Assembly: GCF_963678865.1 (NCBI RefSeq)
Contig: NZ_OY787459.1
Coordinates: forward strand, 4,117,001 to 4,181,000
Length of the DNA: 64,000 nt
Direction: 5' to 3'
From: Maridesulfovibrio sp.
GTDB taxonomy: Bacteria > Desulfobacterota > Desulfovibrionia > Desulfovibrionales > Desulfovibrionaceae
The translations under genes and the position numbers were made by a program. Each line of letters begins with the position of its first letter. Within the stretch, counting starts at the first letter, position 1. Under the pieces are notes generated by a model. It saw only the letters and a list, made by a program, of their open reading frames with translations, was not told the DNA's origin and did not search any database. Below are positions 1-10,018 of this stretch, one piece after another.

Positions 1-2
1 CT

Positions 3-350
3 ACAATCCGGTTACATCTTTGGCTGGAAGGGGGGGAAGGGGTTTTCTTCGGCTACGGCAGATTGCTCCTGCTGGATAAGATTGAAACTTGCGGCTCACT
101 TAAAAAAGCATCCGAAGAACTGGGCATGTCTTACCGTGCTGCATGGGGCAAAATCAAACAGACCGAACAGGTGCTCGGATTCCAGCTTATGGAGCGGTTC
201 GGCAGCAGACGTAACGGTTATCGCCTCACTGAAGCCGGGCGTCTGGTGCGTGATAAATATCTTGAGTGGTTCAATAAGGTCGAGCAGGATGCCCGTACCC
301 GGGCGGAGGAAATCTTTCCATGGAAGTCCAAGAGCTTCGGGGAGACTTGA
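3..350 (+). CDS. ModE-like winged-helix transcriptional regulator (5' end outside window)
   Basis: The reading frame is open from the left edge of the window to a TGA at 348-350, so the true start lies upstream. The 115 visible residues form a LysR/ModE-type winged helix-turn-helix: a glycine-rich lead-in, then a helix-turn-helix with the pattern GSLKKASEELGMSYRAAWGKI and a wing around RNGYRLTEAGR. This is the N-terminal DNA-binding domain of molybdate-responsive ModE proteins. No C-terminal molybdate-binding (TOBE) domain follows, so it is a ModE_N-only regulator, a common short form. A hairpin terminator follows at once. The formate dehydrogenase genes lie 4 kb downstream; a regulatory link is only an inference. 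Confidence 0.8.
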   Translation, partial: TIRLHLWLEGGEGVFFGYGRLLLLDKIETCGSLKKASEELGMSYRAAWGKIKQTEQVLGFQLMERFGSRRNGYRLTEAGRLVRDKYLEWFNKVEQDARTRAEEIFPWKSKSFGET

Positions 351-356
351 GCTTAA

Positions 357-390
357 GTGCCGTATATGAAATTCATATACGGCACTTTTT
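357..390 (+). terminator. Rho-independent terminator after the ModE-like gene
   Basis: A perfect 14-bp inverted repeat (357-370 with 372-385) is followed directly by five T residues (386-390), seven bases after the stop codon of the ModE-like gene. There is no T-run on the other side, so it acts mainly on the plus strand. Confidence 0.85.
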
Positions 391-415
391 GTCGGTTGCG
401 GAAAAATTATTTTAA

Positions 416-2071
416 TCAGGCTTTCCAACCCGGCCCTTTAACTACAATTTCATTTAAAACCCGCGCCATTTTCGGACCATCCATCATTTCGGTTACAACT
501 TCAATATAGCATCCACTGTCTGCGCTGGCGGCTTTCTGTAATGCTTCGTCCAGCTCGCGGTTAGTGGTTACCTTTGCGCTGAACCAGCCGTCCATGCCTA
601 GTGCCTCAGGCAGTTTGCTGTAATTCCATTGGGCCAGATCATTATAATATATGTAGGGATCTTCGCAGAGCAGTCGTTCGATGAGATAGCCGTCGTTATT
701 CACGCAGATAATTATGGGCTTGAGCTTGAAGCGTGCAAACTGGCAGATCTCCTGAACTGTCATCTGGTGCGCTCCTTCTCCTGTCAGCAGCAGGGTGCGG
801 CGTTCAGGCGCTGCCAGTGCTGCCCCGAAAGCAGCCGGTGTGGCCCAGCCTATGGACCCCCAGAGCGTCTGGTTGAAGAAAACCGCATCCTCAGGCAGCC
901 GGGCATTGACCAGTCCCATGGAGGCGGTTCCGGTTTCGCCCATTATTATGTCGTTGGGTGCGAAAAAATGTTCAATGCGCGGATAGAGCGAATCAGCAGT
1001 AATTGCACCATCCGGTTCTCCTGTTGGTTTACCGAGTCCCTGCGGAGTCATGGGGATAGGCAGGGAAAGGTTTTCGATGCGGTTGCCAAGTTCTTGCAGC
1101 ACATCTTCCAGCAGCAGGTTGTGGTAAACAGCGTGCCCGATGCATACACGGTCAGGATGAACTTTGATTTCGCGGTTGGGGTCAAGATTTACGGTGAACG
1201 CTCCGGTATTGATATCGGAACGGATGGCACCGAAGCTGATTACCAGATCGGCAGATTCAACTGTCTGCTGAACTTTCTCGTCGAGAATTCGGCCATTGTA
1301 AACACCGATAAAATTGGGATGTGTTTCCGAAAGCGTGCCTTTAGCCATAAACATGGAAGTAAACGGGATGCCGGATTTATTGATGAATTCCAGCATTGGT
1401 CCGTGCAGCTCGTGGCGTCCGATAAGTGCGCCGACCATGGCGATAGCGTTTTGGGATTTTTTAAGTTTTTCAATAATCAAAGGAATTACTGTGTCGAGGG
1501 TCTCTTGATCACTGACTGGTTCGGGTTGAATATGGGGCCTGGTGCAGCCCAGTTCTTTGATGGCTTCATCCGCAGGGACTGCGATATAAGCGGGTTGTTT
1601 TTTGGCCAGCGCGGTATTGATGCAGCGTTCCACCTCGGACACGGTGTTTTCAGCGGTAAGGATGGTGCTGGCACAGACTACCGGCTGGGTCATTTTATGG
1701 AAAAGGTCGAATTCTCCGTTTCCCAGTGAATGGTGGATGAGATTGCCGTTGCGTTGTACCGAGCATTTGGGAATTCCCACGATGTGGAAGACGGGCAGGT
1801 TTTCTGCATAGCTTCCGGCTATGCCGTTAATGGCACTGAGTTCGCCCACTCCGTATGTGGTACATACAGCGGCCTTGCCTTTGATGCGGGCATAACCGTC
1901 GGCTGCATAGGCTGCGTTGAGTTCGTTGCAGCAGCCGATCCACTTGAAATCATGATCAGTACAGAAAGCATCATTTACCGGAAAAGCATAATCCCCCGGA
2001 ACCCCGAAAATATCCGTAATGCCTATTCCTTTCAGCCGTTCAAGCAGGTGTTCAATAACAGTCTGGCCCAT
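416..2071 (-). CDS. Thiamine-diphosphate-dependent pyruvate/indolepyruvate decarboxylase
   Basis: A 551-residue ThDP enzyme of the pyruvate decarboxylase / indolepyruvate decarboxylase family, close to the usual 545-560 residues. The N-terminal PYR domain has the cofactor-activating Glu in the CCNELNAAYAADGYARIKG stretch; the middle domain is present; the C-terminal PP domain has the ThDP/Mg motif as GEGAHQMT, with NNDGY about 25 residues later. The first Asp of the usual GDG motif is Glu here, as in several family members. It would decarboxylate a 2-keto acid to an aldehyde in the cytoplasm; the exact substrate (pyruvate, indolepyruvate or phenylpyruvate) cannot be told by eye. The ATG at 2069-2071 has a GGGGAT ribosome site. 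It is monocistronic, convergent with the ModE-like gene and divergent from the chemoreceptor. Confidence 0.85.
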   Translation of the reverse strand: MGQTVIEHLLERLKGIGITDIFGVPGDYAFPVNDAFCTDHDFKWIGCCNELNAAYAADGYARIKGKAAVCTTYGVGELSAINGIAGSYAENLPVFHIVGIPKCSVQRNGNLIHHSLGNGEFDLFHKMTQPVVCASTILTAENTVSEVERCINTALAKKQPAYIAVPADEAIKELGCTRPHIQPEPVSDQETLDTVIPLIIEKLKKSQNAIAMVGALIGRHELHGPMLEFINKSGIPFTSMFMAKGTLSETHPNFIGVYNGRILDEKVQQTVESADLVISFGAIRSDINTGAFTVNLDPNREIKVHPDRVCIGHAVYHNLLLEDVLQELGNRIENLSLPIPMTPQGLGKPTGEPDGAITADSLYPRIEHFFAPNDIIMGETGTASMGLVNARLPEDAVFFNQTLWGSIGWATPAAFGAALAAPERRTLLLTGEGAHQMTVQEICQFARFKLKPIIICVNNDGYLIERLLCEDPYIYYNDLAQWNYSKLPEALGMDGWFSAKVTTNRELDEALQKAASADSGCYIEVVTEMMDGPKMARVLNEIVVKGPGWKA

Positions 2072-2491
2072 GGATAATCCCCTTTTTCTCCTACTCTGCC
2101 ATTGTGGGGGATTTGTGTCTATGGGATTTGTTTTTTAGTCGGTGTTGCGCACCAGTTTGGGGTGAACGAAAAGGTTGAACAAAATGTATTCAGGATTAAG
2201 TCGATCTTTCGTTTTATATTTGTTGAATGGCTGTTCAGTTATGAACAGTTTTAGAGACTAAAATAATTAAAATGATAAAACATACTATATTTATTTTGTT
2301 TATTGTTGATTTTTTTTGGTATGTTATGTGTGGATGTTGTGATTTTCCCGGCTGCGATGAGTTTTAATATAAGTAGATTATAATTGAATGTGTATATAAT
2401 TGATTCTAGCTTCAATTCGTTTCCTAAATTTGAAATCTTTCCTTTTCTTTTCCCTTTTTTAATAAATATTCATAATTACAGGAGTGTCTTT
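2072..2491. other. 420-bp AT-rich intergenic region
   Basis: This divergent promoter region separates the decarboxylase (minus) from the chemoreceptor (plus) and is strikingly AT-rich, especially 2260-2470. It contains a 7-bp inverted repeat (2231-2237 with 2242-2248) followed by TTTT, which could be an operator or a weak terminator. I see no convincing gene; the frame open upstream of 2492 looks like untranslated leader. Confidence 0.5.
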
Positions 2492-4294
2492 GTGAAAAAA
2501 ATATCTATCCGTAAAAAATTAAGTCTTTTAATTTTTATCGCTGTTTTTACGGCGTTGGTTTCTATCGGCATCAGTGTGTACAGTTCCAGCGTACTTGCAA
2601 AGATTGAATCGGGTAAGACCGGTGACATTATGTTGGAGGACCAGAAGGAAAAAATTAAGGCCACTGTTTCCTCAATGGCTGCAGTCCTGTCCAACTCTGT
2701 TGCCGGAATGACTGATGAGCAAGAAAAGATACAAAAATTCAGAGAACTGATTAAAAATGCTTTTTTTGAAAAGGATTCGTCAGGTTATTATTATATATAC
2801 CGCGATACAGTGAATGTCGCTCACCCTGTGAAACCGGCATTACATGGGAAAGACTTGTATGATTTGAGAGGAAAGGACGGGGTTTATTCTGTGCGCGAAC
2901 TGGCACGCGTAGCAAAAGCGGGCGGTGGTTATGTTCATTTTACCTGGGATAAACCGGGTGTGGACGGCACTGTCCCCAAACTTGGATACGCGATGATGAT
3001 TCCCGGAACTGACTATTGGATAGGGACAGGCGTATACATAGACAATATTGCCAAAGAAGTTTCTAAGGTTGAACAGGAATTGGCTGATGTTGAAACAAAG
3101 GCTCTGCTTTATGAAGTAGGTATTTCAGCTTTTATCATCCTGCTGGTCCTTATCCCTCTGGGAATAAAAATTTCTGGAAGTATCATTTCTCCAGTGGTGA
3201 AAACTAAGGAAGCAGCCATGAAGATAGCTTCAGGAGACTTTGATGTTTCCCTGGATGTTACCAGTAAAGATGAGTTGGGTGAACTGCAGAACTCTTTACT
3301 TGAAATGGCAAATTCTTTGCGTGACAATATTGCTGAAATAACCGCAAAAGAACATGAAGCTTCCCAGAAAGCACAGGAAGCGATGCAGGCTAGTGCAGAT
3401 GCCCATACTGCAAATGAATTAGCTGAACGCAAAACTGCAGAATTGTTGGAAGTCGCCAGCCAGATTGATGATGTGGTGCATTCCATATCCTTAGCCTCTG
3501 ATAGTCTTATGACTCAGATTGAGCAGTGTACTGTCGGGGCTGATGAGCAGGCAAGTAGGGTTGGCGAAACTGCCAGTTCAATGGAGCAGATGAACGCTAC
3601 TGTGCTTGAAGTTGCCCGGAATGCATCAGAAGCGGCTGACATGGTCAGTAATGCTCAGGATATGGCCGGAAAAGGTGCAGATATTGTATATCAGGCAGTT
3701 GACGGCATAGAGAGTATTGCCGATCAGTCAGAAAAATTAATGAGTGATATGTCTTACCTGGGAGAACAGGCTGAAGGTATCGGTGACATAATCAATGTGA
3801 TTAACGATATCGCTGATCAGACAAATCTCTTGGCTTTGAATGCGGCTATTGAAGCGGCTCGGGCGGGTGAAGCAGGAAGAGGGTTTGCTGTTGTGGCAGA
3901 TGAAGTCCGCAAACTGGCAGAAAAAACCATGAGTGCCACTAATGATGTAGCCAGCGCTGTTAAAGTTATTCAGGATGAAGCCCATAAAAACATTAATAAT
4001 ACGGTTGAATCTGTAGATAAGATTTCTCATGTTACCAAGATGGCAAATGAAGCAGGGGAATCTCTTAAAGAAATAGTTCTTTTAGTTACTGATGTTTCCG
4101 CTGAAGTTCAGTCCATTGCTACCGCTGCGGAAGAGCATAGTGCTGCAAGTGAAGAAATTAATAGAAGTGTTGCCGATATTAATAGTATCTCAACACAGAC
4201 ATCGCAGGCTATGAATATGTCCAAAAACGTTGTAATGGATTTAACTGAGACCATCAAATCATTGAGCCATATGACTGAAAGAATGAAAAGTTAA
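2492..4294 (+). CDS. Methyl-accepting chemotaxis protein with single Cache sensor domain
   Basis: A 600-residue membrane chemoreceptor. From the N terminus: a transmembrane helix (about 9-31), a periplasmic single Cache domain (about 45-190, with the aromatic [14 protein letters not shown] and [10 protein letters not shown] strands typical of sCache_2), a second membrane helix (about 205-228), HAMP, and the cytoplasmic signalling domain with the invariant hairpin tip [18 protein letters not shown] near residues 447-465. The C terminus has no CheR/CheB-binding pentapeptide. I chose the GTG at 2492 because a CAGGAG site lies seven bases upstream; a longer frame from 2384 adds 36 residues of poor composition without a ribosome site. 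The ligand is unknown; sCache_2 domains often bind small carboxylates. A terminator follows. Confidence 0.9.
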   Translation: MKKISIRKKLSLLIFIAVFTALVSIGISVYSSSVLAKIESGKTGDIMLEDQKEKIKATVSSMAAVLSNSVAGMTDEQEKIQKFRELIKNAFFEKDSSGYYYIYRDTVNVAHPVKPALHGKDLYDLRGKDGVYSVRELARVAKAGGGYVHFTWDKPGVDGTVPKLGYAMMIPGTDYWIGTGVYIDNIAKEVSKVEQELADVETKALLYEVGISAFIILLVLIPLGIKISGSIISPVVKTKEAAMKIASGDFDVSLDVTSKDELGELQNSLLEMANSLRDNIAEITAKEHEASQKAQEAMQASADAHTANELAERKTAELLEVASQIDDVVHSISLASDSLMTQIEQCTVGADEQASRVGETASSMEQMNATVLEVARNASEAADMVSNAQDMAGKGADIVYQAVDGIESIADQSEKLMSDMSYLGEQAEGIGDIINVINDIADQTNLLALNAAIEAARAGEAGRGFAVVADEVRKLAEKTMSATNDVASAVKVIQDEAHKNINNTVESVDKISHVTKMANEAGESLKEIVLLVTDVSAEVQSIATAAEEHSAASEEINRSVADINSISTQTSQAMNMSKNVVMDLTETIKSLSHMTERMKS

Positions 4295-4358
4295 ACTCTT
4301 ATCAAGACTGATATGTAATGCATTAATACTAATTGGTGTTTGGTGTGTTGTTATTCAA

Positions 4359-4397
4359 AGAACCCTGCGTAATATTTTGCGCGGGGTTCTTTTTTTA
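4359..4397 (+). terminator. Rho-independent terminator after the chemoreceptor
   Basis: An 11-bp stem with one G-U pair (4359-4369 with 4380-4390) is followed by seven T residues, 65 bases after the chemoreceptor stop. Confidence 0.85.
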
Positions 4398-4662
4398 GTA
4401 GACCTTGTTTTATAGCTACTCCTAACCTTGGTTTGGAAACATGTTTTATGCAAAGGTCAGCTTTTGCATGTTTGAGAGTAACCCCCCGGTTATTTTTATT
4501 TATGAAAACAGGTAATAAATTCATATATGTGTTTTTTCTAACACATTAGATTTATTGACTTTGTTATGCAGGTAATATTCTATGGGATTATTAAAGTAAT
4601 TGTCAGGCATTCAGTCGGTTTCTGACAATCGGTTGCCGGCCTGATTAAACTGAGGAGGTTCC
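4398..4662. promoter_or_regulatory. Leader/promoter region of the formate dehydrogenase operon with inverted repeats
   Basis: No gene is seen here. Two inverted repeats stand out: a 7-bp pair (4448-4454 with 4463-4469) and an 8-bp pair, ATTGTCAG (4599-4606) with CTGACAAT (4622-4629), centred about 48 bases before the fdhA start. The second could be an operator or a leader hairpin. A strong GAGGAGG ribosome site precedes the ATG at 4663. Promoter elements cannot be assigned by eye. Confidence 0.4.
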
Positions 4663-7600
4663 ATGAATATTTCACGGCGAGGGTTCATGAAACTTGCGGG
4701 CGTTGGTGTCGCAAGTATAGGTATGAGCCAACTGGGACTTGATCTATCCCCGACGAAGGCTTACGCCGCCGGACTGAAGATCAAGGGCGCCAAGGAAGTT
4801 ATTTCTATCTGTCCGTTCTGTTCGGTCAGCTGCCATTTCATCGCCCATGTTAAAGACGGCAAGATCGTCAGCACTGAAGGCGATCCTGATTACCCGGTAA
4901 GTGAAGGTGCTCTCTGTGCGAAGGGTGCGGCCATGCTTTCCATGCATAACAGCCATCACCGTATTGAGAAGCCTCTTTACCGTGCGCCTTACAGCACCGA
5001 GTGGGAAGAAAAGAGCTGGGACTGGGTGCTTGACCGCATCGCCCGCCGCGTAAAGGAAACACGTGATGCAGACTTCAAACGGTTCAACGACAAAGGTCAG
5101 GAAGTCAACCGTGTAGAATCAATTTTCCATCTTGGTACATCACAGATGGATAACGAGGAGTGTGCAGTTGTCCATCAGGGTGTACGCGGCCTCGGCCTGG
5201 TGCATTTTGATCACCAGGCACGTATCTGACACAGCGCAACAGTTGCGGCTCTGGCAGAGTCGTTCGGGCGCGGTGCGATGACCAACCACTGGTGCGATAT
5301 TGAAAATGCGGACTCTATCCTGATTATCGGTAGTAACGCCGCAGAGCACCATCCTATCTCCTTCAAATGGGTATTGCGGGCCAAGGACAAAGGCGCCAAG
5401 GTCATGCATGTTGACCCCAAATTCTCACGTACCTCCGCGAGAAGTGATTTCCATGTACCGCTCAGATCCGGTACCGATATCGCTTTCATGGGTGGTATGA
5501 TCAATTATGTCCTTGAGAATGACCTTTATTTCAAGGAATACGTAGCCAATTATACCAATGCGGCTTTTATTGTCGGTAAAGACTTCAAGTTCTCTCGCGG
5601 TCTGTTTACCGGATACGATAAGAAATCCCGCAAGTACGACAAGTCAAAATGGGCTTTCGAGCTGGACAAAAACGGTGTTCCCAAGCGGGATGAATCCATG
5701 AAGCATTCCCGTTGCGTACTCCAGCAGCTCAAGAAGCATTACTCTCGCTATTCCCTCTCAAAAGTGTCCAGTATCACCGGAGTCTCCAAAGACAATCTGC
5801 TCAAGGTTTACAAAGAGTTCTCCGGCACAGGCAAGCGCGATAAGGCCGGAACAATTATGTATGCTCTGGGCTGGACCCAGCACACTGTCGGCGTACAGAA
5901 CATCCGTTCCAGTGCCATACTGCAGCTTCTGCTCGGTAATATCGGCGTAGCCGGGGGCGGCATTAACGCCCTGCGCGGTGAGCCGAACGTACAGGGGTCC
6001 ACCGACCATTGTATTCTCTGGCATATCCTGCCCGGTTACCTGCCCATGCCCAAAGCGAGCATGGGGTCTTTTGAGGAATACACCAAGGCCACTACCCCGG
6101 TCTCCCATGATCCGCAGAGTGCCAACTGGTGGCAGCACAAGCCTAAGTATATGGCTTCCCTGCTCAAAGGCTGGCGCGGCGATAATGCCACAGCCGATAA
6201 CGGTTTCGGCTACCAGATGCTGCCTAAGGCAGATGACGGCGAAGACTATTCCTACCTCTTTATCTTCGACCGCATGTATCGTGGCGACATCAGGGGCGGT
6301 TTCGCTTTTGGAACCAATCCGGCCATGAGTGTGCCCAACTCCAACAAGGTCCGTAAGGCTCTCGATAACCTCGACTGGCTGGTCGTGGGGGAAATCCACC
6401 ACACCGAGACCTCGGAGAACTGGCATCGTCCGGGGGTTGATCCCACCAGCAACAAGACTGAGGTCTTTCTGCTTCCTTCTGCCCAGCGCGCGGAAAAAGC
6501 AGGGTCCATCAGTTCTTCAGGCCGCTGGTTGCTCTGGCATTATGAAGCGTGTCGTCCCATGGGTGAATCCAAGAGCATGGGGGAAATGTATGTGGACATC
6601 ATCAATCACGTACGCCGCCTCTATAACAAAGAGAACGGAGCCTACCCTGAGCCTCTGCTTTCCCTCGACTGGCCCGCGTACTACGATGCCGAAGACGTTG
6701 CCCAGCGCATCAACGGACGTTTTACCGAAGATGTTGAATTCAAGGGTAAGAAATATAAAAAAGGGCAGCAGGTTCCTTCCTTTGTAGCTCTCAAGGACGA
6801 CGGTTCCACATCATCACTTAACTGGCTTTATGCCGGTAGCTATACTGAAGAAGCAGGCAATAAGGCTAAGATCCGCAGTCTTAAACAGACTCCCATGCAG
6901 GCTAAGATCAACCTTTATCCCAACTATGCATGGTGCTGGCCTGTTAACCGCCGGATTCTCTATAACCGTGCCTCCGTCGATCTCAATGGTAAGCCTTATG
7001 CTCCTGAAAAGGCCGTTATTGAGTGGGACGGTTCCAAATGGATAGGTGACGTTCCTGATGGCGGATGGCCGCCGAATGCAACCGGTAAGGGGCGTTATCC
7101 CTTCATCATGCGCAAGGAAGGACATGGGCAGCTTTACGGTCCCGGTCTTCAGGATGGACCTTTCCCCGATCATTATGAGCCGGTGGAAACCCCCATCAAG
7201 AGTCATCCGTTCTCGAGTCAGCTGAGCAGCCCGGTTTACAAGTTCACTACCAGTGACATGGATAAACTGGCCAAGCCTGCTGATGATCGCTACCCCATCG
7301 TTTTGACTACCTACAGTCTGACCGAACACTGGTGCGGCGGTGGAGATACCCGTAACACTCCGGCTCTGCTTGAAGCTGAACCGCAGCTTTATGTGGAAAT
7401 GAGCCCTGAGCTGGCTAAGGAGAAAGGTATTGAAAACGGTGATCCGGTTATCGTGGAAAGTATCCGAGGCAGGGTTGAAGCTATTGCCATGGTTACCGTG
7501 CGTATGACTCCCTTTGAGATCAAAGGAGATACCGTACATGAAGTTGGCATGCCTTTCTGTTTCGGCTGGACCTCCCGTGGTTGCGGTGACTCTACCAACC

Positions 7601-7704
7601 GACTTACCCCGTCAGTTGGTGATCCCAACACTACCATTCCCGAGTACAAGGCCTCACTGGTGAATATTCGCAAAGCGAAGAAGCTCACCGAGATCGAAGA
7701 ATAA
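4663..7704 (+). CDS. fdhA: Formate dehydrogenase alpha (catalytic) subunit, selenoprotein with in-frame TGA
   Basis: This 1013-residue catalytic subunit of periplasmic formate dehydrogenase oxidises formate to CO2 at a Mo- or W-bis-pyranopterin site. The frame contains TGA at 5227-5229, codon 189, placing selenocysteine between HQARI and HSATVAALAESFGRGAMTNHW, exactly where FdnG/FdhA proteins carry Sec; both halves are in the same frame. The N terminus is a twin-arginine signal (SRRGFMK, residues 4-10). Cys50, 53, 57 and 85 bind one [4Fe-4S] cluster. The C-terminal region from about residue 870 is the dinucleotide-binding domain. Length matches Desulfovibrio FdhA. It should be reported as one gene, not a truncated 188-residue protein plus a second one. 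fdhB follows after 22 bases. Confidence 0.97.
5227..5265 (+). promoter_or_regulatory. Sec TGA codon and SECIS-like hairpin in fdhA
   Basis: TGA at 5227-5229 is followed about 20 bases later by a short hairpin, CTCT-GGC-AGAG, with a second small repeat (CGCAAC/GTTGCG) before it. Bacterial SECIS elements sit immediately downstream of the UGA and present a small apical loop to SelB. The exact fold was judged by eye. Confidence 0.7.
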
Positions 7705-7726
7705 ACCTGCAACCAAGGAGTAAAAC

Positions 7727-8461
7727 ATGCCTAAAGCATTCTTTGTCGATACTTCCAGATGTACGGCTTGCCGCGGTTGCCAGGTTGCCTGTAAGGAATG
7801 GCACGATCTGCCCGCAGTGAAAACCAAGCAGCGCGGTACCCATCAGAACCCGCCGGACTTGAATCCCTTTAACTACAAACTGGTCCGTTTCAGCGAGCAC
7901 CGCATCAACGGCAAGGTCGAGTGGTATTTTTTCCCCGACCAGTGTCGCCATTGCGACGTGCCTCCCTGCAAGGACATTGCTGATGCATACGTCTCCGGTG
8001 CGGTCATCAAGGATGAAGATACCGGGGCGGTCATCTTCACTGACCAGAGCAAGCGTCTTGCTGCAGACGAGTGTCAGGAAATGACCGAAGCATGCCCTTA
8101 CAACATTCCACGCCGCAATACCGGAACCGGAATGATGACCAAGTGCGACATGTGCATTGACCGTCAGCAGGCCGGTTTGATCCCTGTCTGTGTCAAGACC
8201 TGTCCCACCGGAACCATGAACTTCGGGGAACATGAAGAAATGGTCGCTCTTGCTGAAAAAGCACTTGAGCGGGTCAAGAAAGACTACCCCAATGCCCAGA
8301 TAATTGATGCTGATGAAGTCAACGTCATCTATCTGGTGCAGGATAAGCCCGAACTCTATTACGAGTACGTCACTGCAGATGCCTCAGGTACCGGCAAAGG
8401 CGTAACCCGCAAAGAGTTCCTCGCTAATCTCGCCAAGCCTGCAAAACGAGTGTTTGGATAA
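7727..8461 (+). CDS. fdhB: Formate dehydrogenase beta (iron-sulfur) subunit
   Basis: A 244-residue ferredoxin-like subunit that takes electrons from FdhA. Cys12, 15, 18 and 22 (CTACRGCQVAC) start the first cluster, followed by CRHCDVPPC, DECQEMTEACPYNIP and TKCDMC...CVKTCPTGTM, giving the four [4Fe-4S] sets of the FdnH/FdhB family. Unlike E. coli FdnH it has no C-terminal membrane helix and no cytochrome b gene follows. The enzyme is therefore predicted to be the soluble periplasmic FdhAB form that passes electrons to cytochrome c3, as in Desulfovibrio; that electron acceptor is inferred. It has no export signal of its own and would ride on the FdhA Tat signal. A strong terminator follows. 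Confidence 0.93.
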   Translation: MPKAFFVDTSRCTACRGCQVACKEWHDLPAVKTKQRGTHQNPPDLNPFNYKLVRFSEHRINGKVEWYFFPDQCRHCDVPPCKDIADAYVSGAVIKDEDTGAVIFTDQSKRLAADECQEMTEACPYNIPRRNTGTGMMTKCDMCIDRQQAGLIPVCVKTCPTGTMNFGEHEEMVALAEKALERVKKDYPNAQIIDADEVNVIYLVQDKPELYYEYVTADASGTGKGVTRKEFLANLAKPAKRVFG

Positions 8462-8467
8462 TAATGT

Positions 8468-8524
8468 GCCTCCTGCGGCTTAAACCTTTCCAAAAGGTGT
8501 AAGCCGCAGGAGGCGAAATTTTTT
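8468..8524 (+). terminator. Strong hairpin terminator between fdhB and fdhE
   Basis: A 15-bp perfect stem (8468-8482 with 8500-8514), extended inward by an ACCTT/AAGGT pairing, is followed by AAA and a T-run (8519-8524). Partial readthrough into fdhE is possible. Confidence 0.85.
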
Positions 8525-8563
8525 AAAAAAGCGCAAAGCGTATCATATATATCAGGAGCAGAA

Positions 8564-9475
8564 TTGATGAGTAACATTAAAAAGAAACATGATGTACAGG
8601 CGGGGTTGCTTGCTTTGCGTAAGAGAATGCCTGCTCTGGAAAATATTTTTGATGGATTCGGTCCGCTTGTTCTCGCACAGGAAAAAGCGGAAGAGCTTTT
8701 GGCTGATTGGGACGGATACAAGATCCCTGAACCATATGCGCCGCGCTTTGATCAGGGAGCGGCTCTGCTGGCAGATATGGAACTGCCCGATCTCGGCAAA
8801 AAATACCATGCTGTGTTTATGCTGGTGGCAAGTGCTCTGGCTGAGGGAATTCCGATTATTTCAAAGCAGGTGGACGAGATTATTGGCGCAGTAGGGGAAG
8901 TTGAAAATTTTAATGATCTTCCCAAGGCGATTTGGGATGAAGATTCCAAGCTGTTGCGTTCGCTGATTGATGAGTGGAAAGTTGACGACCAGATTCTGAC
9001 TTTTATCGGAACTCTCGCACTTAAACCGTTTATGGTCCGCATGGAGCCTGAGGCTGCAAAGGCAATTGAAAATATGGCATGGCACAAGGGGTATTGTCCG
9101 ATTTGCGGTACCTTTCCTGATCTGGCTCTGCTCAGAAAGTCCGGCGATGACAATGCCTACCTCAAATCACATGGCGGACAGCGCTGGTTGCATTGCTCCG
9201 GCTGTGGTCACGAGTGGCGCTTCAAGCGCAATACCTGTCCTTGGTGCGAGAACGAGGATCATGAAAAATTGCGTTACCTGAAAGCGGAAGAAAGCCAGAA
9301 CGAAAGGGTGGACGTCTGTAAAGCCTGCAACCATTATTTCGTAACCATCGATACCCGTGAACTTACCGATCAGCCTGACCCGCGTATTGCCCCGCTTGGG
9401 CTTGTTCATCTGGACATCAGAGCTCAGGAGGAAAGCTATTTGCCATTGGTTGAGACACCTTGGAATGTGTTGTAA
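8564..9475 (+). CDS. fdhE: Formate dehydrogenase accessory protein FdhE
   Basis: A 303-residue FdhE-family protein, matching the usual length. The C-terminal half carries four CxxC pairs (CPICG, CSGCG, CPWC, CKAC) forming the two rubredoxin-like iron/zinc sites typical of FdhE, with the WLHCSGCGHEW signature. FdhE is a cytoplasmic maturation factor that interacts with the catalytic subunit of Tat-exported formate dehydrogenases before export. The ATG at 8564 has a CAGGAG site. It lies 102 bases after fdhB, beyond a terminator, so it is probably expressed both by readthrough and from a weak internal promoter. Confidence 0.93.
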   Translation: MMSNIKKKHDVQAGLLALRKRMPALENIFDGFGPLVLAQEKAEELLADWDGYKIPEPYAPRFDQGAALLADMELPDLGKKYHAVFMLVASALAEGIPIISKQVDEIIGAVGEVENFNDLPKAIWDEDSKLLRSLIDEWKVDDQILTFIGTLALKPFMVRMEPEAAKAIENMAWHKGYCPICGTFPDLALLRKSGDDNAYLKSHGGQRWLHCSGCGHEWRFKRNTCPWCENEDHEKLRYLKAEESQNERVDVCKACNHYFVTIDTRELTDQPDPRIAPLGLVHLDIRAQEESYLPLVETPWNVL

Positions 9476-9499
9476 TTTGCATTGGGAGATTAAAAAGGA

Positions 9500-9540
9500 A
9501 ACCCGCTGCAGCTTTTAGAAGTTGCGGCGGGTTGTCATTT
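9500..9540 (+). terminator. Hairpin terminator after fdhE
   Basis: The stem AACCCGC/GCGGGTT (9500-9506 with 9526-9532) has further inner pairing and a modest T-rich tail (TCATTTCTT). It is weaker than its neighbours. Confidence 0.6.
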
Positions 9541-9664
9541 CTTAAACGTTCCCAAGTCAGCATGAGTAGTCTCATTGGCAACTATAGCTTAAATATCCGG
9601 AAAAGAAATAGATGATCAAATCTGAGGGTTCAGTAAATTAAGCTTAGGTACGGATATGTAAAAT

Positions 9665-10000
9665 TTAATTCTGGCAGCTAATCTTATTACCCGCGATCAA
9701 ATCCGAGAGTATATTTCTTCTTTCGTCAGGATTATCATTTATTAGCAGATAAATGCAGTTCCAGTTTTCATCCCATAGGCAGTCGGCTTGCGGTGGGGCT
9801 GCTATGGTTTTGCTGAAGTTTTCTGTTTCACCTGCATAGAGCATATTGACTTTGAATCCGGACCGGTGTCCGCGTGGGTGAGTGTATGAAAGTATGTAGA
9901 GTCCGCTGTGTTCAGGAATGGGACGGGTTTTGGCATATATTCCAAACGTATATTCTTTGCCAGATTCGCCTTGGAACAGCCATTCTTTTTGTTTGAACAT
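9665..10000 (-). CDS. Hypothetical protein, possible degenerate GIY-YIG-like fold
   Basis: A small orphan gene of 111 residues (118 if the GTG at 10021 is used). The central part, SGLYILSY followed about 13 residues later by MLYAGETENFSK, resembles the two short strands of a GIY-YIG nuclease core (GIY then YxG). The Arg expected on the following helix is not evident, so it may be catalytically dead or only superficially similar. The ATG at 10000 has GGTGG rather far upstream (about 13 bases). It sits alone between fdhE and the thiamine operon, and one arm of a 13-bp inverted repeat lies at its 5' edge. I do not recognise it as any named family. Confidence 0.5.
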   Translation of the reverse strand: MFKQKEWLFQGESGKEYTFGIYAKTRPIPEHSGLYILSYTHPRGHRSGFKVNMLYAGETENFSKTIAAPPQADCLWDENWNCIYLLINDNPDERRNILSDLIAGNKISCQN

Positions 10001-10018
10001 ATTTATGTCTTTACCACC

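Noticed and set aside
629-1729. Long plus-strand open frame opposite the decarboxylase gene
   Set aside because: It is antisense to a strongly supported ThDP enzyme and its translation shows no family features; a by-product of codon usage.
2384-2491. N-terminal 36-codon extension of the chemoreceptor
   Set aside because: No ribosome site, and it puts a Phe/Pro-rich stretch before a normal membrane helix; the GTG at 2492 has CAGGAG.
5758-6426. Minus-strand open frame inside fdhA
   Set aside because: It is antisense to the conserved catalytic subunit and has no ribosome site or recognisable domain.
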